Translations under genes and position numbers: made by a program
Shown: positions 50,471-59,970 of the stretch, piece by piece
How the letters are laid out: each line of letters starts with the position of its first letter
Numbering within the stretch: position 1 is the stretch's first letter
Notes under the pieces: model-generated
What the model was told of the DNA's origin: nothing
Seen by the model: the letters and a program-made list of their open reading frames with translations, nothing else
The model's database searches: none
Source: Falsiroseomonas sp051433165
Lineage (GTDB): Bacteria; Pseudomonadota; Alphaproteobacteria; Acetobacterales; Acetobacteraceae
NCBI RefSeq assembly: GCF_051433165.1
Contig: NZ_JBHMFS010000009.1
Span: 1-64,000, forward strand
DNA: 64,000 bases
Direction of reading: 5' to 3'

Positions 50471-51551
50471 CGCCGGACAGGGCGTGCTGACCGTTGACCT
50501 CGATGCGGTTGTCGCCAATTGGCGGGATCTGTCCGCCCGGCATGGCGCGCCCTGCGCGGGGGTGTTGAAGGCGGATGGCTACGGGCTGGGTGCCGCGCCG
50601 GTGGGCCGCGCCCTGCATGCGGCCGGCTGCCGGACCTTCTTCGTGGCGCATCTGATTGAGGGCATGGCGCTGCGCGACGCGCTTGGCGCCGGCCCCGCCA
50701 TCATCGTGCTGAACGGCTTCGCGCCGGGGGCGGATGGGCAGGCCGGGCTCTGGCCGGTGCTCAACAGCCTGGGCGATGTCGAGGCCCATGCTACCGCCGG
50801 CCGGGCGGATGGGCTGCCGCGCCCGGCGCTGCTGCACCTGGATACCGGCATGTCCCGCCTTGGCCTGGATGCCGGGGAACAGGCGGCGCTGGCGGCGGAT
50901 CGCGCCCGGCTCGCGGGGCTCGACCTGCACTTCGTGATGACGCATCTGGCCTGCGCGGATTACCCGACGCATCCCCTCAATGCCCGCCAGGCGCAGCGTT
51001 TCGCCGCCGCCGCGGCGGCCATTGCGCCAGGCGTGAAGCGCAGCTTCGCCAATTCCTCCGGCATCTTCCTCGGCCCGGACTACGCCTCCGACCTCGCCCG
51101 CCCGGGCTGTGCGCTGTACGGGATCAACCCGACGCCGGGCGCGGCGAACCCGATGCGCCAGGTGGTGGTGCTGGAGGTGCCGGTGCTGCAGGTGCGGGAA
51201 ATTCCGGCCGGCGACACGGTGGGCTACGGCGCCGGTTACACCGCGCCACGCAATGTGCGCGTGGCCACCGTTGCGGCGGGCTATGCCGATGGCTACTTAC
51301 GGGGCTTGTCCGGCCGATCCCTGGCGCTGTTCCAGGGCCGCGCCGTGCCGCTCATAGGCCGGGTCTCGATGGATTTGACGACGTTCGATGCGACCGATTT
51401 CCCGGAACTGCGCCCTGGCTGCCGTCTGATGCTGGTCGGCGGGCCGGGAAACACGCCGGACGACATCGCCGCCCGTTGCGACACCATCGGCTATGAGGTG
51501 CTGACCTCGCTCGGCCATCGCTACCAGCGCCGATACATTGGCGGCGTCTGA
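50460..51551 (+). CDS. alr: Alanine racemase
   Basis: A 363-residue PLP enzyme that makes D-alanine for peptidoglycan. GVLKADGYGLGAAPVG carries the PLP lysine; LLHLDTGMSRLGLDAGE and DTVGYGAGYTAP (catalytic Tyr region) follow, and RVSMDLTTFD closes the family set. ATG 50460 overlaps the dnaB stop by 11 nt; an in-frame ATG at 50448 is an alternative. The dnaB-alr link is common in alphaproteobacteria. Confidence 0.95.
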   Translation: MVTDAGQGVLTVDLDAVVANWRDLSARHGAPCAGVLKADGYGLGAAPVGRALHAAGCRTFFVAHLIEGMALRDALGAGPAIIVLNGFAPGADGQAGLWPVLNSLGDVEAHATAGRADGLPRPALLHLDTGMSRLGLDAGEQAALAADRARLAGLDLHFVMTHLACADYPTHPLNARQAQRFAAAAAAIAPGVKRSFANSSGIFLGPDYASDLARPGCALYGINPTPGAANPMRQVVVLEVPVLQVREIPAGDTVGYGAGYTAPRNVRVATVAAGYADGYLRGLSGRSLALFQGRAVPLIGRVSMDLTTFDATDFPELRPGCRLMLVGGPGNTPDDIAARCDTIGYEVLTSLGHRYQRRYIGGV

Positions 51552-52341
51552 AGTCTTGAACCGCATTCTGGATCCGGTCGCGGCCATTGGCCGTGCCGTC
51601 ATCGGCCTGCTGCGCGGCACCGGCGCCATCGCCCTGTTCGCGGCGGAGGCGATCAGCCATCTGGTGCGCCCGCCCTTCTATGGGCGCCTGTTCCTCAAGG
51701 CCTTCATCGAGATCGCCTGGTTCAGCCTGCCCGTCGTGGCGCTGACGGCGCTGTTCACCGGCATGGTGCTGGCCCTGCAATCCTACACCGGCTTCGCCCG
51801 CTTCAATGCGGAAGGGGCGGTGGCGAATGTGGTGGTGCTGTCCATCACCCGTGAACTGGGGCCAGTGCTGGCCGGGCTGATGGTGGCCGGCCGCATCGGC
51901 GCGGCCTTTGCCGCCGAGATCGGCACCATGCGGGTGACCGACCAGATCGACGCGCTCTCCACGCTTTCCACCAACCCGATGAAATACCTGGTCGCCCCGC
52001 GGCTGCTGGCCGGCACGCTGGCGCTGCCGCTGCTGGTGATCGTGGCGGATACGCTGGGCGTGATGGGCGGCTGGCTGATCGGCACGCAGCAGCTGGGCTT
52101 CGGATCCGGCGCCTATCTGAAGGCGACCTTCGACTTCTTGGAGATGTGGGATGTGCTGTCCGGCCTGATCAAGGCGGCGGTGTTCGGCTTCATCATCACG
52201 CTGATGGGCTGCTGGTCCGGCTACAATTCCGGCGGCGGCGCGCAGGGCGTGGGGCGGGCCACCACCTCGGCCGTCGTCTCCTCCTCCATCCTGATCCTGG
52301 CGGTGGACTACGTGCTGACCGCGGCGCTGTTCAGCCGATGA
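51538..52341 (+). CDS. mlaE: MlaE-family lipid ABC transporter permease
   Basis: A 267-residue membrane protein with about five hydrophobic segments and the MlaE/TtgB2 signature ALTALFTGMVLALQSYTGF then SITRELGPVLAGLMVAGRIG and AAFAAEIGTMRVTDQIDAL. It would move phospholipids across the envelope with MlaF. The likely start is TTG at 51538, inside the end of alr. The stop overlaps the next ATG (ATGA). Confidence 0.92.
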   Translation: MAASEVLNRILDPVAAIGRAVIGLLRGTGAIALFAAEAISHLVRPPFYGRLFLKAFIEIAWFSLPVVALTALFTGMVLALQSYTGFARFNAEGAVANVVVLSITRELGPVLAGLMVAGRIGAAFAAEIGTMRVTDQIDALSTLSTNPMKYLVAPRLLAGTLALPLLVIVADTLGVMGGWLIGTQQLGFGSGAYLKATFDFLEMWDVLSGLIKAAVFGFIITLMGCWSGYNSGGGAQGVGRATTSAVVSSSILILAVDYVLTAALFSR

Positions 52342-53111
52342 GCGAAGTGCCGAAAATCCGGTTGGCCGGGCTGCGGAAATCCTTCGGCTCGAAGACGGTG
52401 CTGGACGGCGTGGACCTCGATATCCGCGCCGGGCATTCCATGGTGATCCTGGGCGGGTCGGGCTCCGGCAAATCCGTCATGCTGAAATGCATCCTGGGCC
52501 TGATCCGGCCGGATTCCGGGCTGATCGAGATCGATGGCCGGGATGTCTCCGCCCTGTCGCGGGCGGAGCGGGAGGCGGTGAACGACCGCATCGGCATGCT
52601 GTTCCAGAACGGCGCGCTGTTCGACAGCCTGCCGGTCTGGGAGAATGTGTGCTTCAAGCTGCTCGCCCAGCGCCGCCTCAGCCGGGCCAAGGCGCGCGAC
52701 AAGGCGGCGGAGGTGCTGGCCCAGGTCGGGCTGGCGCCCAGCGTCGGCGACCTTTCGCCCAGTGAATTGTCGGGCGGCATGCAGAAGCGCGTCGGCCTGG
52801 CGCGCGCCATCGCGGCGGAGCCGGACATCATCTTCTTCGACGAACCCACCACGGGACTCGACCCGATCATGGGCGCGGTGATCGATGGGCTGATCGTCGA
52901 TGTGGTGAAGCGGCTGGGCGCCACGGCGGTGTCCATCACCCATGACATGGCGAGCGCACGGCGGATCGGCGATGACGCGGCGATGATCCACAAGGGCCAG
53001 ATCGTCTGGCGTGGCGGGGCGCAAAGCCTGGGCGACACGGGCAACGCCATGGTGGACCAGTTCGCGCGCGGGGAACGGGAAGGGCCGATCCAGATGGAGC
53101 TGCGGCGGTAG
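52338..53111 (+). CDS. mlaF: MlaF-type ABC transporter ATPase
   Basis: A 257-residue ATPase: MVILGGSGSGKSVMLKCILG (Walker A), LSGGMQKRVGLARAIAAEPD (signature) and IIFFDEPTTGLDPIMGAVID (Walker B, D loop), then VSITHDM (H loop). It is coupled to mlaE by a 4-nt overlap. A substrate-binding MlaD protein is not next to it, so the complex must use one encoded elsewhere. Confidence 0.93.
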   Translation: MSEVPKIRLAGLRKSFGSKTVLDGVDLDIRAGHSMVILGGSGSGKSVMLKCILGLIRPDSGLIEIDGRDVSALSRAEREAVNDRIGMLFQNGALFDSLPVWENVCFKLLAQRRLSRAKARDKAAEVLAQVGLAPSVGDLSPSELSGGMQKRVGLARAIAAEPDIIFFDEPTTGLDPIMGAVIDGLIVDVVKRLGATAVSITHDMASARRIGDDAAMIHKGQIVWRGGAQSLGDTGNAMVDQFARGEREGPIQMELRR

Positions 53112-53157
53112 CGCGTTCCACGACTGATCAGACGTTTCCCCTCGTACCGGACACCCC

Positions 53158-54582
53158 ATGGCCAAGCCCACCACCCGCTATGTCTGCCAGGCCTGCGGCG
53201 CCCCCCATACGAAATGGCAGGGCCGTTGCGATGCCTGCGGCGAGTGGAACACGCTGTCCGAGGAAGTTACCGAGTCCCGCGGCCCCGGTCCTGCCGCCAA
53301 GGCGGCCGGCGGGCGGCGGGTGGAATTCGTTGGCCTCAAGGGTAAGTCGGCCCCACCCGCCCGCATCCTGACCGGCATTGCGGAGCTGGACCGGGTGCTA
53401 GGTGGTGGCTTGGTTCCGGCCTCCGCCGTGCTGGTGGGCGGTGATCCAGGCATCGGTAAATCCACCATCCTGCTGCAGGCCGCCGCCCGCATCGCCAGTA
53501 CCGGCCGCCGCAGCCTGTACATATCGGGCGAGGAGGCGGTGGAGCAGGTGCGGCTGCGCGCCGCCCGCCTCGGCCTGACCGACAGCCCCATGGGCCTGGC
53601 CGCCGCCACCAGCCTGCGCGACATCGTGGCCAGCCTGGAAGGGGAGGGCGATGTGGCGTTGGTCATCATCGACTCGATCCAAACCGTCTGGCTCGATGCG
53701 CTGGATTCGGCCCCGGGCACCGTCAGCCAGGTGCGCGCCTGCGCGGCGGAGTTGATCCGCCTGGCCAAGGCGCGCGGCTTCGCCATCGTCCTCGTCGGTC
53801 ACGTCACCAAGGAAGGCACGCTGGCCGGCCCCCGCGTGCTGGAGCACATGGTGGACGCCACGCTGTATTTCGAAGGCGACCGTGGCCACCAGTTCCGCAT
53901 CCTGCGCGCCGTCAAGAACCGCTACGGCGCCACGGACGAAATCGGCGTGTTCGAGATGACGGAGCGCGGGCTGGTCGAAGTGGCCAACCCCTCCGCCCTG
54001 TTCCTGGCGGAACGCCGCGGCAATGTTTCCGGCAGCGCGGTCTTCGCGGGCATCGAGGGCACGCGCCCGGTGTTGGTGGAGGTGCAGTGCCTGCTCTCGC
54101 CGAGTGCGGGCGGCAGCCCGCGCCGTCAGGTGGTGGGCTGGGATTCCGGGCGGCTGGCGATGCTGCTGGCGGTGCTGGAGACGCGCTGCGGCCTCGGCGT
54201 CGGCCAGAACGACGTCTATCTCAACATCGCCGGCGGGCTGCGGATTGCGGAGCCGGCGGCCGACCTGGCCGTGGCGGCCGCGCTGATCTCGGCGGCCACC
54301 GACCGGCCGACCGACCCGGGCGCGGTCTATTTCGGCGAGGTCGGATTGTCCGGCGAGGTACGCCAGGTCAGCCAGGCTGAAACCCGGCTGCGGGAGGCTC
54401 AGAAGCTGGGCTTCACAGCCGCCACCCTGCCGCGCCGCGTGGCGCGCGGCAGCGGCACGCCGGCCGCGCTGCCTGGGCTGAAATTGTCGGAGACCGGGCA
54501 TCTGGCCGATCTTGTCGCCGTTTTCGCGGCGCAGACGGTCAAGCGCAGGAATGTTGATCAGCCGGCCGCCGGCAAGGCTTGA
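53158..54582 (+). CDS. radA: DNA repair protein RadA
   Basis: A 474-residue branch-migration protein. It opens with a C4 zinc finger (YVCQACGAPHTKWQGRCDAC), then the RecA-like domain with LVGGDPGIGKSTILLQAAAR, VALVIIDSIQTVW and the RadA-specific VKNRYGATDEIGVFEM, and a Lon-protease-like C-terminal domain (DVYLNIAGGLRIAEPAADLA), whose active-site residues are not expected to be catalytic. Complete. Confidence 0.96.
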   Translation: MAKPTTRYVCQACGAPHTKWQGRCDACGEWNTLSEEVTESRGPGPAAKAAGGRRVEFVGLKGKSAPPARILTGIAELDRVLGGGLVPASAVLVGGDPGIGKSTILLQAAARIASTGRRSLYISGEEAVEQVRLRAARLGLTDSPMGLAAATSLRDIVASLEGEGDVALVIIDSIQTVWLDALDSAPGTVSQVRACAAELIRLAKARGFAIVLVGHVTKEGTLAGPRVLEHMVDATLYFEGDRGHQFRILRAVKNRYGATDEIGVFEMTERGLVEVANPSALFLAERRGNVSGSAVFAGIEGTRPVLVEVQCLLSPSAGGSPRRQVVGWDSGRLAMLLAVLETRCGLGVGQNDVYLNIAGGLRIAEPAADLAVAAALISAATDRPTDPGAVYFGEVGLSGEVRQVSQAETRLREAQKLGFTAATLPRRVARGSGTPAALPGLKLSETGHLADLVAVFAAQTVKRRNVDQPAAGKA

Positions 54583-54687
54583 CGCGGAGCCTGCGCTGAC
54601 GGCGCTACTGCGCCGCACGCCGGCGCGGCATCATTTTCGGGATCGCTCGGCTTTTTTGGCCATCATGTTTGAGGGAATGAAGACCGG

Positions 54688-55662
54688 ATGGCGATTCTCG
54701 TCACGGGCGTGGCCGGTTTCGTCGGCTCGCATGTCGCCGCCACTTTGCTGGCGCGGGGTGAGCGCGTCATCGGCCTGGACAATGTGAACAGCTACTATGA
54801 CGTGTCCCTGAAGGAGGCGCGCCTGGCCCGGCTGAAGCCGCTGCCCGGCTTTTCCTTCCTGCGGCTGGACCTGGCGGACCGCGATGCCGTCTTCGCCGGG
54901 CTGGCGCCGGAGATGGAAAACATCACGGAGGTCATCCACCTGGCCGCACAGGCCGGGGTGCGGTTCTCCATGATCGACCCCTACGCCTATGTGGCCTCCA
55001 ACGTCATGGGTCATGTGGTGATGCTGGAGGCAGCGCGGCGCATGCCGAAGCTGCGGCACCTCGTCTATGCCTCCTCCTCCTCCGTCTATGGCGGCAATAC
55101 GCGCCTGCCGTTCCGGGAGACGGATCCTGTGGAACTGCCCGTCTCGCTTTATGCCGCGACCAAGCGGGCGGATGAGCTGATCGGCCAGGCCTACAGCCAC
55201 ATCTACGGCCTGCCGCAGACGGGCCTGCGCTTCTTCACCGTCTATGGCCCCTGGGGCCGGCCTGACATGGCCTACTACAGCTTCGCCCAGGCGATCGCGG
55301 CCGGGGAGCCCATCACGCTGTATGAGGGCGGGGAGCTGAAGCGCGACTTCACCTATATCGACGACATCGTGCAGGGCGTGCTGGGCTGCCTGGCGCACCC
55401 CCCCGGCCATGGCGAACGCGCGCGGCTGCTGAACATCGGCAACAACCGGGCGGAGCGGGTGCTGACCCTGGTGCGGCTGCTGGAAGAAGGCCTCGGCCGC
55501 CGCGCCATCATCCAGGACGCGCCGCGGCCGGTGGCGGATGTGGAGGAGACCTTCGCGGACATCTCCGCCATCCAGGCCCTTGTCGGCTTTGCGCCGACCA
55601 CGACGCTGGCGGAGGGTATTCCGAAGTTCGTCGCCTGGTTCCGTGACTGGCACGGGGTGTGA
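54688..55662 (+). CDS. UDP-glucuronate 4-epimerase-like NAD(P)-dependent sugar epimerase
   Basis: A 324-residue extended SDR enzyme. VTGVAGFVGSHVAATLLARG is the NAD-binding Gly motif, GLDNVNSYYDVSLKEARLARL is typical of UDP-glucuronate epimerases, and YASSSSVYGGN then PVSLYAATKRADELI hold the Ser/Tyr-x3-Lys active site. It would make UDP-galacturonate for surface polysaccharide. It stands alone between radA and the brn operon and ends 3 bp before brnA on the other strand. Confidence 0.88.
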   Translation: MAILVTGVAGFVGSHVAATLLARGERVIGLDNVNSYYDVSLKEARLARLKPLPGFSFLRLDLADRDAVFAGLAPEMENITEVIHLAAQAGVRFSMIDPYAYVASNVMGHVVMLEAARRMPKLRHLVYASSSSVYGGNTRLPFRETDPVELPVSLYAATKRADELIGQAYSHIYGLPQTGLRFFTVYGPWGRPDMAYYSFAQAIAAGEPITLYEGGELKRDFTYIDDIVQGVLGCLAHPPGHGERARLLNIGNNRAERVLTLVRLLEEGLGRRAIIQDAPRPVADVEETFADISAIQALVGFAPTTTLAEGIPKFVAWFRDWHGV

Positions 55663-55665
55663 CGG

Positions 55666-56001
55666 TCAGCCCTTCGGATCATCGCCCCGCGCCGTAACAT
55701 AGGCGCGAAGGACGGCGTTCATCCAGGTCTGGTAGCCGGGGCCCTGGCTGCGGAAATATTCGATGATGTCGGCGTCGATCCGCAGCGACAGCAGCTTCTT
55801 GGCGACGGGGGAGGCTGGCCGCGCCGCCTCATGCCAGTTGGCGGGCACGTCCTTCCAATCCGCGTCCTGGGCGATGGCGTGTTCGAGTTCCGCCTCGCTC
55901 GTCGCATCGACCCTGGCCCAGTCGCTGCGGCTTTCGCCACGCGCGCGCAGCGCACGAAGCTCGTCAGCCGAATAGCGCCTGATGTCGGCGTTTTTCCCCA
56001 T
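55666..56001 (-). CDS. brnA: BrnA-type antitoxin
   Basis: A 111-residue antitoxin. Its C-terminal KLLSLRIDADIIEYFRSQG then YQTWMNAVLRAYV is the ribbon-helix-helix of BrnA, which neutralises BrnT and represses the operon. GAGGAG precedes the ATG. It overlaps brnT by 38 nt and lies downstream of it, the usual toxin-first order. Confidence 0.9.
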   Translation of the reverse strand: MGKNADIRRYSADELRALRARGESRSDWARVDATSEAELEHAIAQDADWKDVPANWHEAARPASPVAKKLLSLRIDADIIEYFRSQGPGYQTWMNAVLRAYVTARGDDPKG

Positions 56002-56233
56002 CTCGGGCTCTCCTCAGGGAGATGATGCGCAAGGCATCACCCCGCGGCGTATAGATCACAACACAGTAGCGGCCATGGATCAGTCCGATCGCGAGGAAGC
56101 GGACAGTATCGTTGCCGGGTGCAGTCTCGGCGATGCAGTGGTCACCTTCGAACAGGAGGCTGCAATCAAGAAAATCGAGCTTGTGCTGAGCAAGGTTCTG
56201 TTCGCGCTTCTTTTCGTGCCATTCGAGGATCAT
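55964..56233 (-). CDS. brnT: BrnT-type ribonuclease toxin
   Basis: An 89-residue RelE-fold toxin: ILEWHEKKREQNLAQHKLDF, then FLAIGLIHGRYCVVIYTPRG and LRIISLRRARDGEKRRH, all typical of BrnT, which cleaves RNA under stress. The start at 56233 is preferred over 56314 because the extra residues are not family-like. Codon usage is less G+C-rich than in the surrounding core genes. Confidence 0.9.
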   Translation of the reverse strand: MILEWHEKKREQNLAQHKLDFLDCSLLFEGDHCIAETAPGNDTVRFLAIGLIHGRYCVVIYTPRGDALRIISLRRARDGEKRRHQALFG

Positions 56234-56433
56234 CGGGTGCTCCGCATGGGCGTGCCATCGGCAGACTGCCGCTGACCATGTGTGAGAAGAACATCCCCAA
56301 CTCCTGCGGATCACCTGCCGGGATGCGGCAGTAAGCGACCGTAGCTACAATTGACGCTACACGCAAGCGACTCGGCGTATCCCTTCCCACGCCACGATGA
56401 CACCCGCCCGCTTGCCCGCTATAGGCTGCCGCA

Positions 56434-56994
56434 ATGACCTGGGTTGATGCTGTCATCCTCGCGGTGTGCCTGCTTTCTGCGGGGCTCGCCTATTTCCGTG
56501 GCCTGGTGCGCGAGGTTCTGGGCGTTGGTGCCTGGGCGGGCGCGATCATCGCCGGCATCATGGCCGAACCGGCGGTCACGCCGCTGGTCGCGCAATATGT
56601 GGAACCGCCCTGGCTGGCCACCGGCGTTGCCGTCGGCGCGGTGTTCCTGGTTGTGCTGATCATCCTCAAGCTGCTGACCGCCTGGCTCGCGGGCCATGTG
56701 CAGCGCTCCGCCCTGGGTGGCGTGGATCGCGTGCTTGGGTTGGTCTTCGGCCTCGCGCGGGGTGCTTTCATAGTCGTGATCGCCTATATCGTGGCTGGGC
56801 TGGTGCTGCCGGACCGGGATCAATGGCCGGAGCCGGTCCGCCAGGCACGTTCCCTGCCGTTCGCGGCACAGGGCGCGGCCTGGGTGGTGGCAAAGCTGCC
56901 GGATGATTTCCGCCCGCGCTTGCCGGATGGCACGGGCCGCCAGGAACCGAGCATGGACCAGCTGCTTCGCCCCCCCGCGCGCAGCCGGATCTGA
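56434..56994 (+). CDS. cvpA: CvpA family membrane protein
   Basis: A 186-residue inner-membrane protein with about four hydrophobic segments; VDAVILAVCLLSAGLAYFRG and LVREVLGVGAWAGAIIAG are the CvpA opening, and LGGVDRVLGLVFGLARGAFI its conserved middle. It precedes purF by 9 bp, as in many proteobacteria; its role is envelope-related. Confidence 0.92.
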   Translation: MTWVDAVILAVCLLSAGLAYFRGLVREVLGVGAWAGAIIAGIMAEPAVTPLVAQYVEPPWLATGVAVGAVFLVVLIILKLLTAWLAGHVQRSALGGVDRVLGLVFGLARGAFIVVIAYIVAGLVLPDRDQWPEPVRQARSLPFAAQGAAWVVAKLPDDFRPRLPDGTGRQEPSMDQLLRPPARSRI

Positions 56995-57003
56995 AGGAAG
57001 CGC

Positions 57004-58476
57004 ATGACCCAGGCCAGCCAGTGGGATATCGGCGACGACGACCATCCGCATGAGGAATGCGGTGTGGTCGGAGTCTGGGGCAGCCCCGATGCGGCCGCCC
57101 TCACGGCGCTCGGCCTGCACGCGCTGCAGCACCGGGGGCAGGAAGCGGCGGGCATCGTCTCCCTGGCCGCGCAGGGCCAGTTCCATGCCCATAAGGGCCG
57201 CGGCCTGGTGGGCGACAATTTCAGCAATGCGGCGGTCATCGCCGGCCTGCCGGGGCACGCGGCCCTCGGCCACAACCGCTACGCCACCACCGGGGAGACG
57301 GCGCTGCGCAACGTGCAGCCGCTTTATGCCGATTTCGAATTCGGCGGCTTCGCCGTGGCGCATAACGGCAACCTGACCAACGCCCATGTGCTGAAGCGCG
57401 CCCTGGTCCGCCGTGGCTGCCTGTTCCAGTCGACCACGGATTCCGAGGTGTTCATTCATCTCATCGCCATCTCGCTCTACTCCACCGTGATGGACCGGCT
57501 GATCGATGCGTTGAAGCAGGTGCAGGGCGCCTACAGCCTGGTTGCCTTGCACAACGGCGCGCTGCTGGGGGCGCGGGACCCGCTCGGCGTGCGGCCGCTG
57601 GTGCTGGGCAAGCTGGCCACCGGCGGCTTCGTGCTGTCGAGCGAGACCTGCGGCCTGGATATCGTCGGCGCCGAATTCGTGCGGGATGTGGAGCCGGGCG
57701 AGATCGTGCTGATCGACGATTCCGGCGTGCGCTCCATCCGCCCCTTCGCGCGGCCGTCCAGCCCGCGCTTCTGCATCTTCGAATACATCTATTTCGCGCG
57801 CCCCGATTCCATCGTGGAGGGCACGCCGGTCTATGACACGCGCAAGCGCATCGGCGCCGAACTGGCGCGCGAATCCGGCGTGACGGCGGATGTGATCGTC
57901 CCTGTGCCAGATAGCGGCGTGCCGGCGGCGATGGGCTTTGCGACGGAAGCCGGCATACCCTTCGAACTCGGTATCATCCGCAACCATTATGTCGGCCGCA
58001 CCTTCATCGAGCCGACGGACCAGATCCGCAACCTCGGCGTGAAGCTGAAGCACAGCGCCAATCGCAGCATGATCGAGGGCAAGCGCGTGGTACTGGTGGA
58101 CGACAGCATCGTCCGCGGCACCACCAGCCGCAAGATCGTGGAAATGGTGCGCCAGGCCGGGGCGACGGAGGTGCATATGCGCATCTCCTCCCCCCCCACC
58201 ACGCATTCCTGCTTCTACGGCATCGATACGCCGGAACGCGCCAAGCTGCTGGCGGCCAACCACGACGTCGCGGAAATGGCCAAGATCATCGGCGCCGACA
58301 GCCTGGCCTTCATCTCGCTGGATGGGCTGTATCGCGCACTCGGCCGCGATGGCCGCGATGCGGCGGCACCGGCCTATTGCGACGCCTGCTTCACCGGCGA
58401 CTACGCCATCCCGCTGCTCGACCAGCAGGACCCTTCCGAGCGTCCGCTGCCGCTGCTGCAGGTCGCGAACCGCTGA
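57004..58476 (+). CDS. purF: Amidophosphoribosyltransferase
   Basis: A 490-residue enzyme for the first step of purine synthesis (PRPP plus glutamine to phosphoribosylamine). EECGVVGVWGSPDAAALTAL holds the N-terminal nucleophile cysteine after a short propeptide; HALQHRGQEAAGIVS and HNRYATTGE belong to the glutaminase domain; VVLVDDSIVRGTTSRKIVEM is the PRPP loop. Complete and typical in length. Confidence 0.97.
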   Translation: MTQASQWDIGDDDHPHEECGVVGVWGSPDAAALTALGLHALQHRGQEAAGIVSLAAQGQFHAHKGRGLVGDNFSNAAVIAGLPGHAALGHNRYATTGETALRNVQPLYADFEFGGFAVAHNGNLTNAHVLKRALVRRGCLFQSTTDSEVFIHLIAISLYSTVMDRLIDALKQVQGAYSLVALHNGALLGARDPLGVRPLVLGKLATGGFVLSSETCGLDIVGAEFVRDVEPGEIVLIDDSGVRSIRPFARPSSPRFCIFEYIYFARPDSIVEGTPVYDTRKRIGAELARESGVTADVIVPVPDSGVPAAMGFATEAGIPFELGIIRNHYVGRTFIEPTDQIRNLGVKLKHSANRSMIEGKRVVLVDDSIVRGTTSRKIVEMVRQAGATEVHMRISSPPTTHSCFYGIDTPERAKLLAANHDVAEMAKIIGADSLAFISLDGLYRALGRDGRDAAAPAYCDACFTGDYAIPLLDQQDPSERPLPLLQVANR

Positions 58477-58496
58477 CGCCCAGCCAGGACAATCCC

Positions 58497-59231
58497 GTGA
58501 GCCTTCCGCTTGAAAATCGTGTCGCGCTGGTCACCGGCGCCTCCCGCGGCATCGGGGCCGCGCTGGCGGTGGAACTGGCGCGGATGGGGGCGCAGCTTGT
58601 CCTCATCGCCCGCACCCAGGGCGGGCTGGAGGAGACGGATGACGCGATCCGCGCCGTCTCCGGTCGCGGCGCCACGCTGTTGCCGCTGGACCTGCACAAG
58701 GATGCGGAGAAGCAGCTCGACCTGATCGGGCCTTCGATCATGGAGCGGTTCGGGCGGCTGGATATTTTGGTCCACAATGCCGGCGTGCTGAACAAGCTGA
58801 CGCCGGTGGCGCATATCGAGCCGAAGGATTGGGCGCAGACGGTGGGCGTGAACCTGACCGCCGCCTGGCGCCTGATCCGCACCTGCGACCCGCCCCTGCG
58901 CGCGGCGGAGGCCGGCCGCGCCGTCTTCGTCACCACCGGGCGTGTACCGCGGCCCAAGGCCTATTGGGGCATGTACGGCGCCACCAAGGCGGGCATGGAG
59001 CATCTGGTGCTGACCTGGGCGCAGGAGGTTGCGACCACGCGCCTGCGGGTGAACCTGTTCGACCCCGACATCGTCGCCACCAAGCTGCGCGCCCAGGCGA
59101 TGCCGGGCGAGGATTCGTCGAAATTGACCCAGCCGGCGGAGGTGGCCCCGGCGCTGGCCGCGCTGTGCCTGCCCAGCGAAATCCGCAACGGCGCCCGGGT
59201 CGTGTTCGGCCCGGCGGCGCCTGTGCAGTAG
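58497..59231 (+). CDS. Short-chain dehydrogenase/reductase
   Basis: A 244-residue classical SDR: ALVTGASRGIGAALAVELAR (cofactor loop), ILVHNAGVLNKL, then GRVPRPKAYWGMYGATKAGM with Tyr-x3-Lys. GTG 58497 has AGGA upstream. An SDR gene after purF is the usual order in this group. Substrate unknown. Confidence 0.9.
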   Translation: MSLPLENRVALVTGASRGIGAALAVELARMGAQLVLIARTQGGLEETDDAIRAVSGRGATLLPLDLHKDAEKQLDLIGPSIMERFGRLDILVHNAGVLNKLTPVAHIEPKDWAQTVGVNLTAAWRLIRTCDPPLRAAEAGRAVFVTTGRVPRPKAYWGMYGATKAGMEHLVLTWAQEVATTRLRVNLFDPDIVATKLRAQAMPGEDSSKLTQPAEVAPALAALCLPSEIRNGARVVFGPAAPVQ

Positions 59232-59241
59232 GGGAGCTGCA

Positions 59242-59970
59242 ATGCTGCGCCTTTCCCGCCGAGGCCTGGTCGCCACCGGCTTGCTGGCGATGCCCCGCCT
59301 GGCGCGGGCGGCGGCGCCGCTGGAGGTCATCACCTCCGACATCCGCCCGCTGTCCTTTCCCGGCACGGACCGGTACGGCATCACCCTCGATATCCTGGCG
59401 GAGGCGATCATCGCCATCGGCCGCACGCCGCGCTTCACCTTCCTGCGCTTCGGCGATTCGGTGGAACGCGCCCGCGAGGTCCCTGGCACGCTGCTCTGCC
59501 CGATCGGCCGCACCGCGACGCGGGAGGCACAATTCACCTGGGTGGCGAAGGTCATCGACGTGCCGCAGGCCATGGGCACCCTGGCGGACCGCCCCGTGGT
59601 GGATCTGGCCGCCGCGCGCGCCCTGGCGCGGATCGGCGTGGTGCGGAACGGGCTGCAGGAGGTGTTCCTGCGGCAGAACGGCTTCGACAGCCTGCTGGTG
59701 TTGGAAACCGGCCGCGACTTGGCGCTGGCCCTGGCGGAAGGCCGCATCGAGGCCTGGTACGCGACGGAGCCCGAGATCATCCAGCAGTTCGTGTCCATCG
59801 GCCGCTCCGGCGGCGTTCGCACCGGCCCCGCCTTGCAGACCGCCGCCGCCTGGCTCGCCGCCCACCCCGACCCGCGTGACCTGCCGATTGCCGCCCTGCG
59901 CACCGCGATGGCGCGGCTGGAGGCGGATGGCACGGCGGCGCGCATCTATCGCGGCTACGCGGCCGGCTGA
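59242..59970 (+). CDS. Periplasmic amino-acid-type solute-binding protein
   Basis: A 242-residue extracellular solute-binding protein (SBP_bac_3-like): a signal peptide with twin arginine-like SRRGLVATGLLAMP, then LEVITSDIRPLSFPG and GITLDILAEAIIAIGRTPRF. It is shorter than transport-linked relatives and has no permease nearby. Its 3' end overlaps the 3' end of the LysR gene by 16 bp on the other strand. Confidence 0.75.
   Translation: MLRLSRRGLVATGLLAMPRLARAAAPLEVITSDIRPLSFPGTDRYGITLDILAEAIIAIGRTPRFTFLRFGDSVERAREVPGTLLCPIGRTATREAQFTWVAKVIDVPQAMGTLADRPVVDLAAARALARIGVVRNGLQEVFLRQNGFDSLLVLETGRDLALALAEGRIEAWYATEPEIIQQFVSIGRSGGVRTGPALQTAAAWLAAHPDPRDLPIAALRTAMARLEADGTAARIYRGYAAG

Noticed and set aside
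56419..58263. 614-residue open frame on the minus strand
   Set aside because: It is antisense to cvpA and purF, which have all family motifs; the frame is open only because of high G+C.
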